Shown here: in pieces, positions 17,219 through 26,484 of the stretch | Numbering within the stretch: position 1 is the first letter of the stretch | Layout of the letters: the number at the start of each line of letters is the position of its first letter | Assembly (NCBI RefSeq): GCF_900635955.1 | Contig: NZ_LR134201.1 | Location: forward strand, 2,728,001 to 2,792,000 | From: Cedecea lapagei | GTDB taxonomy: Bacteria; Pseudomonadota; Gammaproteobacteria; Enterobacterales; Enterobacteriaceae | Direction of reading: 5' to 3' | DNA length: 64,000 nucleotides | The notes under the pieces: generated by a model | Seen by the model: the letters and a program-made list of their open reading frames with translations, nothing else | What the model was told of the DNA's origin: nothing | Databases searched by the model: none | Program-made: the position numbers and the translations under genes

Positions 17219-17668
17219 ATGATTTTTGACCCTACGCTATTGATCCTTCTGGCCCTCGCTGGATTAGGTTTTGTCAGTCACAATACCACCGTCGCCGTTT
17301 CAATCCTGGTGCTGATTATTGTGCGCGTCACCCCACTGAATACCTTCTTTCCGTGGATTGAAAAACAGGGGCTAACGGTCGGGATCATTATTCTGACCAT
17401 CGGCGTCATGGCTCCGATAGCCAGCGGCACTCTGCCCGCCAGCAGCCTTATCCATTCGTTCACCCACTGGAAATCGCTGGTGGCAATCGTGGTTGGGATC
17501 GCCGTCTCCTGGCTGGGCGGGCGCGGCGTTACGCTAATGGGAAGCCAGCCGGGCCTGGTCGGCGGCCTGCTTGTCGGCACGGTCATTGGCGTCGCGCTGT
17601 TCCGTGGCGTGCCCGTTGGGCCGCTGATCGCGGCCGGTCTGGTTTCCCTTATTGTGGGTAAGCAGTAG
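17219..17668 (+). CDS. yeaL: DUF441 inner-membrane protein YeaL
   Basis: Predicted polytopic inner-membrane protein of unknown function, 149 residues with four or five hydrophobic segments. It matches E. coli YeaL along its length, for example VSILVLIIVRVTPLNTFFPWIEKQG and the C-terminus VGPLIAAGLVSLIVGKQ. The ATG at 17219 is preceded by AAGGAATTATC; the frame is open a little further upstream. Its last 20 bases overlap the convergent permease gene. Confidence 0.93.
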   Translation: MIFDPTLLILLALAGLGFVSHNTTVAVSILVLIIVRVTPLNTFFPWIEKQGLTVGIIILTIGVMAPIASGTLPASSLIHSFTHWKSLVAIVVGIAVSWLGGRGVTLMGSQPGLVGGLLVGTVIGVALFRGVPVGPLIAAGLVSLIVGKQ

Positions 17669-18344
17669 AGCCCTGCCGCTGCCAGCGGTGAATACGCCAG
17701 GCCAGCGCGCTGCAAAGCAGGTAATACACAAGGCCGGTAAAGATAAAAATGGCCGCTGGGTAAATTTGTACCCGGCTGTTGACCTGCCCGGCAACGGTCG
17801 TCAGCTCCGGCACGTTGACGATAAACGCCAGCGAAGTGTCTTTGATAAGCGCAATAAACAGCCCGGCAAACGACGGTAAAGCATTCCGCAATGCCTGAGG
17901 CAGCAGCACGAATCTGAGCGTTTGCCAGGGCGAAAAGCCGCCGGCAACCGCGGCCTCGGTTTGGCCCTTTGCCAGCGAATGAAGTGCCGCAAGCGTGGTG
18001 TACATCACCGCCGCAGAGGTAAACCAGGCCAGCGCCAGCGTCACGGTTAACGGCCCAGGCAGGTCACGTCCGGTAATGGCAGGCAGCAGGAAATAGAGCC
18101 AGAAGATAACAAAAATCAGCGGGATGCCGCGTATCAGGTCGGCCCAGATAAAAAGCACCCGGCGCACAATGCCGCCGTAGCGCCAGGCCACGCACGCAAG
18201 GCCTAACCCAAGTAGAAGCGCCAGGACACCGGCGCCAACGGCCATCATCAGGGTTAACAGCACGCCTCCCGGCTCCCCCTGGGCCATTCTCCCCCACAGC
18301 AAATAATCCAGGTTGTCGGTAATCACCGAAATGTTAGCTATCAT
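17649..18344 (-). CDS. Polar amino acid ABC transporter, permease 2
   Basis: Inner-membrane permease of a polar amino acid uptake transporter, 231 residues with about five membrane segments. The EAA loop that docks to the ATPase is visible as EAAVAGGFSPWQTLRFVLLPQALRNALPS. It overlaps the preceding permease gene by 11 bases, so the four genes 20787 down to 17649 form one operon in the order binding protein, ATPase, permease, permease. The layout resembles gltIJKL, but the substrate is not certain. Confidence 0.9.
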   Translation of the reverse strand: MIANISVITDNLDYLLWGRMAQGEPGGVLLTLMMAVGAGVLALLLGLGLACVAWRYGGIVRRVLFIWADLIRGIPLIFVIFWLYFLLPAITGRDLPGPLTVTLALAWFTSAAVMYTTLAALHSLAKGQTEAAVAGGFSPWQTLRFVLLPQALRNALPSFAGLFIALIKDTSLAFIVNVPELTTVAGQVNSRVQIYPAAIFIFTGLVYYLLCSALAWRIHRWQRQGSTAYPQ

Positions 18345-19107
18345 GCTGCGCCTCCGGCCTTATCGCCGCAGATTTTCGCTGCCCACGTCGCCCCGGCGCG
18401 AAGAGGGTAAATAGCCCGCTCATCGCCAGGCCAAACAGCAGGTAAAGCACCGTCCCTGCGGCGAAGGCTGCCAGCGCATGGGCGTTATAACTTTCAATGC
18501 GGCGAACCTGGCTGGTGAGTTCGGCGAAGCCAATCCCGGTTGCCAGCGAGGAAAGCTTCATCAGATTGAGGTATTGCCCGACCACCGGTTGCCACGCGTT
18601 AACCAGCCCCTGCGGCAGCAGCACGGTACGGAAAAGCTGCCAGTTCGAGAACCCCTGAGACAGCGCGGCCTCGGTTTGCCCCTTCGGCACCGCCTGCAGC
18701 CCGCTGCGGATCTCTTCCACCAGAAAAGCAGAAGTGAACAGACCAAGCCCCCAGGCCGCACAAATAAACTCCGGCGTAAGCCACCAGACGCCGCCCGGCA
18801 GTTGGGACCAGACGTGGTCGTCGTTAATAAACCCGCGCCAGCTTTGCGGCAGCGCGTTCCATGCCGCAAAATACCAGAACAGCAGCTGTACCAGCAGAGG
18901 CGTATTGCGGAAAACCGAAACCCAGCTTGCCGTGATATAACGCCCCGTACGGCCACCAGCAAGCCTTAACCCCAGCAGCAAAACGGCAAATAACGTAGCA
19001 ATAATAATTCCGGCAAGCGTCACCCACGCGGTAGTTAGCAAACCGGAGATAAGCCACTCGCGCGGCGCACCGGTCAGCACGCCCGCCCAGTCAAAGTAGC
19101 TGTTCAT
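18334..19107 (-). CDS. Polar amino acid ABC transporter, permease 1
   Basis: Inner-membrane permease, 257 residues, with the HisM/GlnP-type N-terminal pattern (ISGLLTTAWVTLAGIIIATLFAVLL). The EAA loop is EAALSQGFSNWQLFRTVLLPQGLVNAWQP. It overlaps the upstream ATPase gene by four bases, which points to translational coupling. It probably forms a heterodimer with the product of the next gene. Confidence 0.9.
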   Translation of the reverse strand: MNSYFDWAGVLTGAPREWLISGLLTTAWVTLAGIIIATLFAVLLLGLRLAGGRTGRYITASWVSVFRNTPLLVQLLFWYFAAWNALPQSWRGFINDDHVWSQLPGGVWWLTPEFICAAWGLGLFTSAFLVEEIRSGLQAVPKGQTEAALSQGFSNWQLFRTVLLPQGLVNAWQPVVGQYLNLMKLSSLATGIGFAELTSQVRRIESYNAHALAAFAAGTVLYLLFGLAMSGLFTLFAPGRRGQRKSAAIRPEAQHDS

Positions 19108-19928
19108 GGCTCATCCCTGGCGTCGGCATGCAGCGGGTCGAGCACCTTTTGCAGAAATCGACGGGCGCGTGGATGATTCGGTGCGCGGAAAAACTGCTCC
19201 GGCGCAGCCTGCTCGAGAATGGTACCGCCGTCGATAAACACCACCCGGTCGGCAATCTCGCGCGCAAACTGCATCTCATGCGTCACCACAATCATGGTAA
19301 TCCCGCTGTGCGCGAGATCTTTCATGACCTGCAGAACTTCACCGATCATTTCCGGATCGAGCGCCGAGGTCGGTTCGTCGAACAGGATAATTTGCGGCGA
19401 CGATGCCAGCGCTCTGGCGATCGCGACGCGCTGCTGCTGCCCGCCGGAGAGCTGCGCCGGATAATGCCGAGCTTTTTCCGTCAGACCAACCCGGGCCAGA
19501 AGCGCGAGAGCCTGCTCGCTGGCATCCTGATGCTTCCAGCCATGAACGTGGGTCAGCGACAGAGTAATGTTTTGCTCGGCCGTCAGGTGGGCGTAAAGGT
19601 TGAACTGCTGAAAAACAAAGCCGATCCGGCTTCGCAGGCGGCGAAGCGCGCTGCCGCTCAGGCGTCGGGTTGGTTTACCGTCGATATAAATGTCGCCGTC
19701 GCTAAGGGTTTCGAGCTGGTTAATTAGCCGTATCAGGGTCGATTTTCCCGAACCTGACGGGCCGCAAATTGCCACCACTTCCCCAGGCGTAATCGTCAGG
19801 TCGATGTCGCGCAGAACGGGCGTGTCGCCATAGCTTTTGCTGGCTTTGCGGAACTCTACGCTGGCAGACTGCAGATGTAAAAAATCCGCAGCCGAAGCTG
19901 CGGACAAATGAGGCGGTCTTTTAAACAT
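19104..19928 (-). CDS. Polar amino acid ABC transporter, ATP-binding protein
   Basis: Energises uptake by the adjacent permeases. The 274-residue protein has Walker A GPSGSGKST (about residue 55), the Q-loop in VFQQFNLYAHLT, the signature LSGGQQQR, Walker B IILFDEPTSALDP and the H-loop in VVTHEMQFA. It carries an N-terminal extension of about 20 residues before the ABC fold compared with GlnQ-type ATPases. It starts one base after the binding-protein gene stops. Confidence 0.94.
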   Translation of the reverse strand: MFKRPPHLSAASAADFLHLQSASVEFRKASKSYGDTPVLRDIDLTITPGEVVAICGPSGSGKSTLIRLINQLETLSDGDIYIDGKPTRRLSGSALRRLRSRIGFVFQQFNLYAHLTAEQNITLSLTHVHGWKHQDASEQALALLARVGLTEKARHYPAQLSGGQQQRVAIARALASSPQIILFDEPTSALDPEMIGEVLQVMKDLAHSGITMIVVTHEMQFAREIADRVVFIDGGTILEQAAPEQFFRAPNHPRARRFLQKVLDPLHADARDEP

Positions 19929-19929
19929 A

Positions 19930-20787
19930 TTATTTGGCTACAATTTTAAAGCTGCGCGGCTGCGGGGTTTTGCTTTCCGGGCCAAACCAGGCGTTGTAGA
20001 TTTGCTCTGCCTGGCCGTTTTGTTCAAGCTTCACCAGCTCGTCGTTAACCGCTTTCAAAAGGGAAGTCTCCCCTTTCTTCACGCCAACGCCAATCTCTTC
20101 CTTGCTCAGCAGATCCGGCAGGATTTTAAACTTCGCCTTATCCGGCGCTTCGGCCAGTAACCCGGCAAGAATAGTGCTGTCCTGGGTGATAGCCTGGACA
20201 TTACCGTTGCGCAGCGCGGTAAAGGCCAGCGGGATATCATCATAAGAAAGCACTCGAATTGACGGGTAACGCTGCACAAGCGCCTGTTCTCCGGTAGTTC
20301 CCTTTACCGCTCCCACGCGTCCTTTCGCATAGTCGTCAAGCTTATCCGGCCCGGATACCGGGACCAGGAACTGCTGCCCGGTCACAAAATAGGGGGTAGA
20401 AAAATCCACCACCTGGGCACGCTCCGGCGTGATGGTGATATCCGCGACGATAAGATCGACCTTACCGGACTGCAGCAGTGGGATGCGGTTCGCGGGGTTG
20501 GTGGCCACCAGCTCAAGTTTAACGCCTAAGGATTTTGCCAACGCTTTCGCGAAATCAACGTCATAGCCCACGATATCGTGCGTTTTAGCATCTATGGAGC
20601 CAAAAGGTGGATTAGCGTCAAAAGTGGCAACTTTAACGACCCCTGCTTTTTGGATATCCGCCAGCTGGTCTGCGTGAACCACGGCGGAGGTGAGGCCGGA
20701 CAGGGCCAGGACCAGAGCAGAGAGCGTTAATTTTTGGTACGTTGTGCTGTGTGAAATTGTTTGCGTGAAAGCTTTTACCTTTGCCAT
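19930..20787 (-). CDS. Periplasmic amino acid-binding protein of the ABC transporter
   Basis: Substrate-binding protein of 285 residues. The start is preceded by AAGGAAAATCA. After an unusually long basic N-region comes a hydrophobic core (LTLSALVLALSGLTSAVVHA) and a signal peptidase site before DQL. Family landmarks are VATFDANPPFG, DIVGYDVDFAKALAKSLGVKLELV, SGKVDLIVADITITPERAQVVDFSTPY and NGNVQAITQDSTIL. It is the first gene of the operon; the 294-base region upstream up to the chemoreceptor gene is AT-rich and probably holds both divergent promoters. Confidence 0.92.
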   Translation of the reverse strand: MAKVKAFTQTISHSTTYQKLTLSALVLALSGLTSAVVHADQLADIQKAGVVKVATFDANPPFGSIDAKTHDIVGYDVDFAKALAKSLGVKLELVATNPANRIPLLQSGKVDLIVADITITPERAQVVDFSTPYFVTGQQFLVPVSGPDKLDDYAKGRVGAVKGTTGEQALVQRYPSIRVLSYDDIPLAFTALRNGNVQAITQDSTILAGLLAEAPDKAKFKILPDLLSKEEIGVGVKKGETSLLKAVNDELVKLEQNGQAEQIYNAWFGPESKTPQPRSFKIVAK

Positions 20788-21081
20788 TGATTTTCCTTGT
20801 TATCCCGTCTGTGAGCGAGCTATGGCTTTACGCTCGCATATGCGCTCCTCCCTCGCCAATGCTTAATCCTGCATTGGATATACAAAAAATATATTAGTTA
20901 ATTACAAAGCAGTGCTTTTTCACATGCACTTAACAAAAAATCAAAATAAAGAGTAATTATTCAATAACAAACGCCGCGATTAAATAAAGTAAACTGTGAT
21001 TAACCAGGTGATTTTAGTATTTAGTGGAAAAGTTTATCTTCTTCCCTGCCGATGAGTCTCTCAAATAACAGGAGAGGTAAA

Positions 21082-22618
21082 ATGAAATCACTGGCTCATA
21101 ATTTATTGTTATTAATTTGCAGCTCGGTTTTGATGTTCGCTCTGGTGGTGGCTATTTCGCTGTACGGCAACCACCAAAGCGCATTAAGTACCGAAAGCGG
21201 CCTGCTGGCCAAGGATTTAACATCAGACATCAAGCCCCCACCGATGTTCCTGATAGAGCTCCGCCTGGTGATGTCGCGCGTGGTGGAAGGCACGATGAAT
21301 GTCGATCAGGCCGACGAAGAAATTAAACGCCTAAGCGCCCAATGGCACCAGCGCGTTGATAACTGGAGAGGTATATTGCCTCCTGAACTGGAGGATAATT
21401 TACTCGGAGAGCAATACCATGCCGGCCTGGCGATGATGAAAGACGCCAGCGAGCTGGTGGCACTTATTCGTTCAGGGACTGAGACGTCTTTATTTAAAAA
21501 ACTAGAAGCGGTTGATAAAGATTTTTTCACTCACCAAAAAGGCATTGAGTCATTTGTCACAGAGTCAGACAAATATGCCGAAAGCGCGGTGGAGAATGCC
21601 CAAAAAAAGCAGTGCAAGCGCCAATAAATTACAGCTTATTGGCTCCTTAATAGCGGTAATAATGTTAACGGGGATTGGCTGGTGGGTACACCGCACTATA
21701 TTTCGCTCGCTTGGTGGAGAGCCGAGTGAAGTAGCCGAAATCGCCAACGCCGTCGCCTGCGGGGATTTGACCTGTGAAGTAAAAGTTCGTGAAGGCGATA
21801 CAACCAGCGTCATGGCCGCCATGGACACCATGTGTCAGCAGCTTACCAGCGTCATTCAGCAGGTGCACGAGAGCAGCGAGCAAATTTCCACCCGCTCCAG
21901 CAAAATCTCCAGAGACAATATTGACCTGGCCTCGCGCACTGAAGAACAGGCCAGCGCGCTTGAGGAAACAGCGGCGTCAATGGAAGAGATGACCGCGACG
22001 GTAAAACAGAATGCGGAAAATGCGCAAAGCGCCAGCCAGATAGCGAATATTGCCTCAAAAAGCGCGGAGCAAGGTGGTGAGGTAGTCACGCAAGTAGTAA
22101 CAACCATGGACGATATCTCCAGCTCCGCCAACAAGATTACCGACATCATCGGCGTCATCGACAGCATTGCCTTCCAGACCAATATTCTGGCGCTGAATGC
22201 GGCGGTGGAAGCCGCCAGGGCGGGCGACCAGGGGCGCGGTTTTGCCGTCGTCGCCGGCGAAGTTCGCAGCCTGGCGCAGCGCAGCGCCAGCGCGGCCAAA
22301 GAGATTAAGGAGCTGATTGAAGATTCGGTAAATCAAGTGGCCAGCGGCAGCAGGCTGGTTAACGAAGCAGGAACAACGATTAACACCGTCGTGCAGGACG
22401 TTAAGCGTGTCGCAATGCTGATGGTGGAAATTACCCACGCCAGCGATGAGCAAAGCAGCGGCATTCAGCAGGTAAGCACCGCCATTACCCAGATGGACGC
22501 TACCACCCAGCAAAACGCGGCGATGGTGAGCCAGGCTGCAGAAGCAGCCGAGTCACTGCTTGTCCAGACCCGCCAGCTGAACAGTGCCGTCTCCCGGTTT
22601 AAGCTGGCCGATCGGTAA
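21082..22618 (+). pseudogene. Methyl-accepting chemotaxis protein, frame broken at an A7 tract
   Basis: Chemoreceptor that would signal through CheW/CheA. The first frame (from the ATG at 21082, behind AGGAGAGGTAAA) encodes TM1, the periplasmic ligand domain and the start of the next helix, and stops at 21627. The second frame continues with TM2 (LQLIGSLIAVIMLTGIGWW), a HAMP-like region and a full signalling domain, including the hairpin-tip motif IAFQTNILALNAAVEAARAG. Removing one A from the seven A at 21602-21608 joins them into a 511-residue protein of normal MCP length. It may be an assembly error, a phase-variable tract or a recent mutation. No NWETF-type receptor tail is present. It overlaps nimR by 20 bases. 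Confidence 0.8.
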
Positions 22619-23409
22619 AATCGTCACCGCTGAGGGTGCTGAGATAGCGCCCGGGCGTGGTGCCCAGCGCCTTTTTAAACATGGTAATGAACGCCGTGGT
22701 GGAGTCGTAGCCGAGCGACTCCGCCACATTTTGTACCGCCATTCCGCTTATTAGCAGGCGCAGGGCAACGATCAGCTGCATCTGCTGCCGCCAGCGTAAA
22801 AAACTCAATCCTGTCTCTTTCACCACCAGCCGGGCAAGGTTACGCTCGCTCATCGCCATCTCCCCGGCCCACTGCGCAAGCGTCTTTTTCTCCCGCAGAT
22901 CCTTCGCCATGCTGTTCGCCATCGCGCGGATTTTCGGGTGCGAAGAAATCGGCAGCTGCAGCTGCTCGACAGGCTGATGCGGAAGTTCATCGAACAGCAC
23001 CCGCACCAGACGCTGGGTCGCCGCGCAGTCGAGCCTTTCGTGAGGTACGGTAGACAGGCGCAGAATCAGCTCCCGCACCAGCGGCGAGATTTTTAGCGCG
23101 CAGCACTCTTCCGGCATCGCTACCGCATCAGGCTCAATAAATAAAAAGCAGAGCCGCGCATCCGCCGTGACGCGATTGCTGTGTGGCATTTGCCCCCGGC
23201 ACCCAGACCGCATACTGCGGCGGCACCATCCACATCGAGTTCGTGACTTCGCTGGTAATGCCGCCATGCAGCGCCAGAATCAGCTGCCCTTTACGGTGAG
23301 TATGGATGGGCTTTTCGTTATAGGTCTGCGCGGCGCGAATGCGAAAGGCCAGCGCGGGCGTTACGATGCTGTCCGGGTCAAACCCCTCCAGATCCAGGTC
23401 GCGTTCCAT
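22599..23409 (-). pseudogene. nimR: AraC-type regulator NimR (YeaM), frame broken by +1
   Basis: In E. coli NimR represses the divergent nitroimidazole exporter nimT. Here the N-terminal cupin part (MERDLDLEGFDPDSIVTPALAFRIRAA to WMVPPQYAVWVPGA) is read from 23409. The rest (MPHSNRVTADARLCFLF and the C-terminal double HTH with LGYDSTTAFITMFKKALGTTPGRYL) lies in another frame. One extra base around 23187-23199, which includes a run of five C on the plus strand, separates them. Without it the protein would be 269 residues, the normal size. Divergent nimT confirms identity. Confidence 0.8.
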
Positions 23410-23507
23410 AGCATGTCCGAATTTAGCGATAATCTGTCATTTTAGCTTGATTCGTAAAAAGGGAGAAGCGTGTATCTTTGCCTTACCGTTTTTCAGGACA
23501 CAGACAG

Positions 23508-24710
23508 ATGACTTCCACAACTTCAGCGAGCAGGAATAGCCGCGCTCTGCTTCTGCTCGGCATACTGATGATTGCCACCACCCTGCGCGTCACCTTTACC
23601 GGCGCGGCACCGCTGCTGGATATGGTGCGAGACGCGCTTGCGCTGTCCACTGCGCAAATTGGTATTCTCACCACGCTGCCCCTGCTGGCCTTTGCGGTTG
23701 TCTCCCCGCTTGCCGCAGGTATCGCCCGCCGTTTTGGTACCGAACGCAGCCTGTTTGGCGCGTTACTGATCATCTGCGCCGGTATCGCCTTGCGTTCCCT
23801 CGGTCACGCCGCGTTTCTGTATATCGGCACGGCCATTATCGGCTGCGGGATCGCCATGGGCAACGTGCTGCTGCCCAGCCTGCTTAAACGTGACTTCCCC
23901 GGCCAGGTCGCCAAACTTACCGGCGCCTATTCGCTGACGATGGGCATTGCCGCCGCGCTGGGCTCCGTGATGGTGGTGCCGATTGCCCTGCACGGCTTTG
24001 GCTGGTCCGGCGCGATGCTGTCGCTGATGATCTTCCCGCTGCTGGCGCTGATTGTCTGGCTGCCGCAGCTTGGCAGCAGCACGGTGATAAACCTTTCCGG
24101 CAACCCGGCCCTGCACAGCAGGGGCATCTGGTCCTCGCCGCTGGCCTGGCAGGTGACGCTTTACCTCGGCATTAACTCCCTGATTTATTATGTGATTATC
24201 GGCTGGCTACCTTCTATCCTGATCAGCCACGGCTACAACGAAGCCGAAGCAGGTTCGATACACGGCATACTGCAGCTCGCCACCGCTATTCCGGGGCTAT
24301 TTGTTGGGCTGATCCTCAGCCGCCTTAAGGACCAGCGAGGAATTGCCGCCCTGATGGCACTGCTGTGGTGCCTGGCAACGCTTGGTCTGTGGCTGATACC
24401 TGCCTTCTCCATTTTCTGGGTCGCGCTCGGCGGCTTTGGCTCCGGGGCGGCAATGATCCTTGGTCTCTCCTTCATTGGGATGCGCACCAGTTCTGCGCAT
24501 CAGGCCGCGGCGCTGTCGGGCATGGCGCAGTGCGTTGGTTATCTGCTTGCTGCTTTTGGCCCGCCGGTGATGGGTAAAATTCATGATGTCACGGGCAACT
24601 GGGCTATCCCGCTGGTGGGTTGCGCGCTACTTTCAGTCGTCATGGGCGTCTTTGGGGCTTATGCTGGACGCCAGAAAGAGATTGGCGCGGCGGAGAAAAC
24701 TCACGCCTGA
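23508..24710 (+). CDS. nimT: MFS exporter NimT (YeaN), 2-nitroimidazole efflux
   Basis: Twelve-helix major facilitator of the CynX/NimT family; the E. coli protein exports 2-nitroimidazole. The 400-residue product closely follows E. coli YeaN, for example ILMIATTLRVTFTGAAPLLD, GIWSSPLAWQVTLYLGINSLIYYVIIGWLP and SSAHQAAALSGMAQCVGYLLAA. The ATG at 23508 is used. The 98-base gap to divergent nimR should hold the NimR operator, but I cannot define it. The methyltransferase gene starts 23 bases after the stop. Confidence 0.93.
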   Translation: MTSTTSASRNSRALLLLGILMIATTLRVTFTGAAPLLDMVRDALALSTAQIGILTTLPLLAFAVVSPLAAGIARRFGTERSLFGALLIICAGIALRSLGHAAFLYIGTAIIGCGIAMGNVLLPSLLKRDFPGQVAKLTGAYSLTMGIAAALGSVMVVPIALHGFGWSGAMLSLMIFPLLALIVWLPQLGSSTVINLSGNPALHSRGIWSSPLAWQVTLYLGINSLIYYVIIGWLPSILISHGYNEAEAGSIHGILQLATAIPGLFVGLILSRLKDQRGIAALMALLWCLATLGLWLIPAFSIFWVALGGFGSGAAMILGLSFIGMRTSSAHQAAALSGMAQCVGYLLAAFGPPVMGKIHDVTGNWAIPLVGCALLSVVMGVFGAYAGRQKEIGAAEKTHA

Positions 24711-24733
24711 AACGATAAACGAGGGAGAATCGA

Positions 24734-25474
24734 ATGAAGCCATCGGCACCGCAGAACATTTTTGACGACCCGGTATTTTTTGAAAATTACCGCCGCTTAC
24801 GCGAGGAGGACTCCGGCCTTAACGGACTGCTGGAAATCCCTGAGCTTTACTCGCTGCTGCCCGAGCTGCCTGGCCTGAAGATCCTCGACCTTGGCTGCGG
24901 CTTTGGCGACTTTGCCCGCTTCGCTCGCGCTCACGGCGCGGCAAGCGTTACCGGCTTCGACATTTCGGAAAAGATGCTGACCCAGGCACGCGCAGCAACC
25001 CAGGATGAAAAGATTAGCTACCACAACTTGCCACTGGAGCAGTTTACGCCGGAGGGTGAAACCTGGGATCTGGCTATTTCGTCGCTGGCGCTGCACTACA
25101 TCGAAGATTTTGCCCGTCTGAGCAACACGCTCTTTGCCGCTCTTAACCCCGGCGGGCAGTTTATCTTCTCCGTTGAGCATCCGATGTGTACCGCCTTCCC
25201 GGTAGGCTGGCAGCCCTATAAAGAAGAGGTTATCTGGCCGGTCAATCACTACCATCAGCAAGGCTTGCGCCATACCAGCTGGTTCGTGGAGGACGTACAG
25301 AAATATCACCGCACCACGGAAAATTACGTCAATACCCTGCTGGACAGCGGCTTTGCCCTCACCCGAATGCTGGAAACAAAACCGACAGAAGAAACGCTTG
25401 CGCAGCATCCACGGCTGGCAAAAGAGATGCGCCGCCCGGCCTTTTTGATACTCAGGGCGACAAAGCCTCGTTAA
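24734..25474 (+). CDS. Class I SAM-dependent methyltransferase
   Basis: Predicted methyltransferase of 246 residues; substrate unknown. The SAM-binding motif I is ILDLGCGFGDFARFA at about residue 50, followed by VTGFDISEKMLTQA (motif II). The UbiE-like acidic segment WDLAISSLALHYIEDFARLSN and NPGGQFIFSVEHP come next. It begins 23 bases after nimT with GAGGGAGAATCG as ribosome-binding site, so it may be co-transcribed with nimT, and it ends at a strong hairpin. Confidence 0.88.
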   Translation: MKPSAPQNIFDDPVFFENYRRLREEDSGLNGLLEIPELYSLLPELPGLKILDLGCGFGDFARFARAHGAASVTGFDISEKMLTQARAATQDEKISYHNLPLEQFTPEGETWDLAISSLALHYIEDFARLSNTLFAALNPGGQFIFSVEHPMCTAFPVGWQPYKEEVIWPVNHYHQQGLRHTSWFVEDVQKYHRTTENYVNTLLDSGFALTRMLETKPTEETLAQHPRLAKEMRRPAFLILRATKPR

Positions 25475-25477
25475 AGG

Positions 25478-25500
25478 TAAAGCCCGCATTGCGGGCTTTA
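25478..25500. terminator. Terminator after the methyltransferase gene
   Basis: Perfect stem TAAAGCCCGC/GCGGGCTTTA with loop ATT, between two convergent genes. Confidence 0.75.
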
Positions 25501-25505
25501 CTGTT

Positions 25506-26213
25506 TTATCTCTCCGCTGCGGCCAGGAACGCTTCAACCAGGGGAGAAGGTTTGCCTTTTAGGGCATTCCGTTCATGCTGGAACAGCGTCGCCACAAAGA
25601 ACGGATGTCCCTGTAATTCCACCGCACGAATCTCACCCTGCTTATCCCAACCGGTCGGCTTCAGCGGCTCGTCGGCAAGCGCAGTGGCAAACAGCTCCGC
25701 AATGCCGTAGTTGCAGTGGTAACCCTCTTCGATTTCCGCTTTACCGTAGGCACGCCCGACGGTTGAATCAGCCAGCAGCGTAATCTTGTCTGAAACTTCG
25801 ACCAGCGAGCAGCTCAGGCGGCCAATGACCAGGCGCCCTTCGCTCGCGGTTTCCGCGTGGCCCGCATCTTCCCAGCCCAGCACGTTACGTGCATATTCCA
25901 CCACTGCATACTGAAACCCGGCGCAGGTTCCCAGGAAGGGCACGCCGTTTTCACGCGCAAAGCGAATCGCAAGGTAAGCGGCCTCTTCATTCAGATAAGG
26001 ACTTGACGGTACGCACCAGATAGCATCGTAGCCCACCAGATCTTCATCGCTGGTCACTTCCAGAGAGGATAGCCAGTCATAATCCGCGCTCACGCCCAGG
26101 GCAGCTGCCGCATTGTCTAATGCCTGTGGAATAGCCTGATGAGCAATCACGGCCGGGTTGTAATCGCCGATAAGCGCAATACGTAAAGTGGAGTTCAACT
26201 GTATTTCTGACAT
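25506..26213 (-). CDS. Stand-alone CTP-synthase-like glutamine amidotransferase domain
   Basis: A 235-residue class I amidotransferase domain like the C-terminal half of PyrG, with no synthetase half attached. The nucleophile elbow GTCAGFQYAVVEYARNV is intact. In the position where CTP synthase has the catalytic FHPE, this protein reads LFQHER, so the His appears shifted or lost while the Glu is kept. It may therefore be a weak or regulatory hydrolase. Function unknown. It is not the housekeeping pyrG. Confidence 0.75.
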   Translation of the reverse strand: MSEIQLNSTLRIALIGDYNPAVIAHQAIPQALDNAAAALGVSADYDWLSSLEVTSDEDLVGYDAIWCVPSSPYLNEEAAYLAIRFARENGVPFLGTCAGFQYAVVEYARNVLGWEDAGHAETASEGRLVIGRLSCSLVEVSDKITLLADSTVGRAYGKAEIEEGYHCNYGIAELFATALADEPLKPTGWDKQGEIRAVELQGHPFFVATLFQHERNALKGKPSPLVEAFLAAAER

Positions 26214-26268
26214 GCTTTGCTGGCCTTATGCTTGAGGGAAGAGAACAACATAAGGAGTGACAGAATAG

Positions 26269-26484
26269 GCGCTTTGCCCGGCGCTGACAACCGCGAAAAT
26301 TAGCAGTCCCCTCCCTCTTTCGGGCACGGCAAGCAATGTAGTACCGTATGAGGTTCACTTCACTGATGAAGACAATGAAAATCGGGCCAGGGCGTTGCGC
26401 CGGCATGGTATCAAGGTCTTTGCCGACCACCAGCTCCCGCAGCTGTTCAGCAGGCTTAAGGACGTGGATAAGGAGGGAAAATGA
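26269..26484 (+). pseudogene. Possible gene remnant overlapping the yeaO start
   Basis: The frame is open from 26269 to TGA 26482-26484 and overlaps yeaO as ATGA. Its last 48 codons (from VPYEVHFTDEDNENRARALRRHG to LFSRLKDVDKEGK) look protein-like, but no ATG, GTG or TTG start lies in frame. I do not recognise a family. It is either the 3' end of a lost gene that was coupled to yeaO or chance. Confidence 0.35.
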
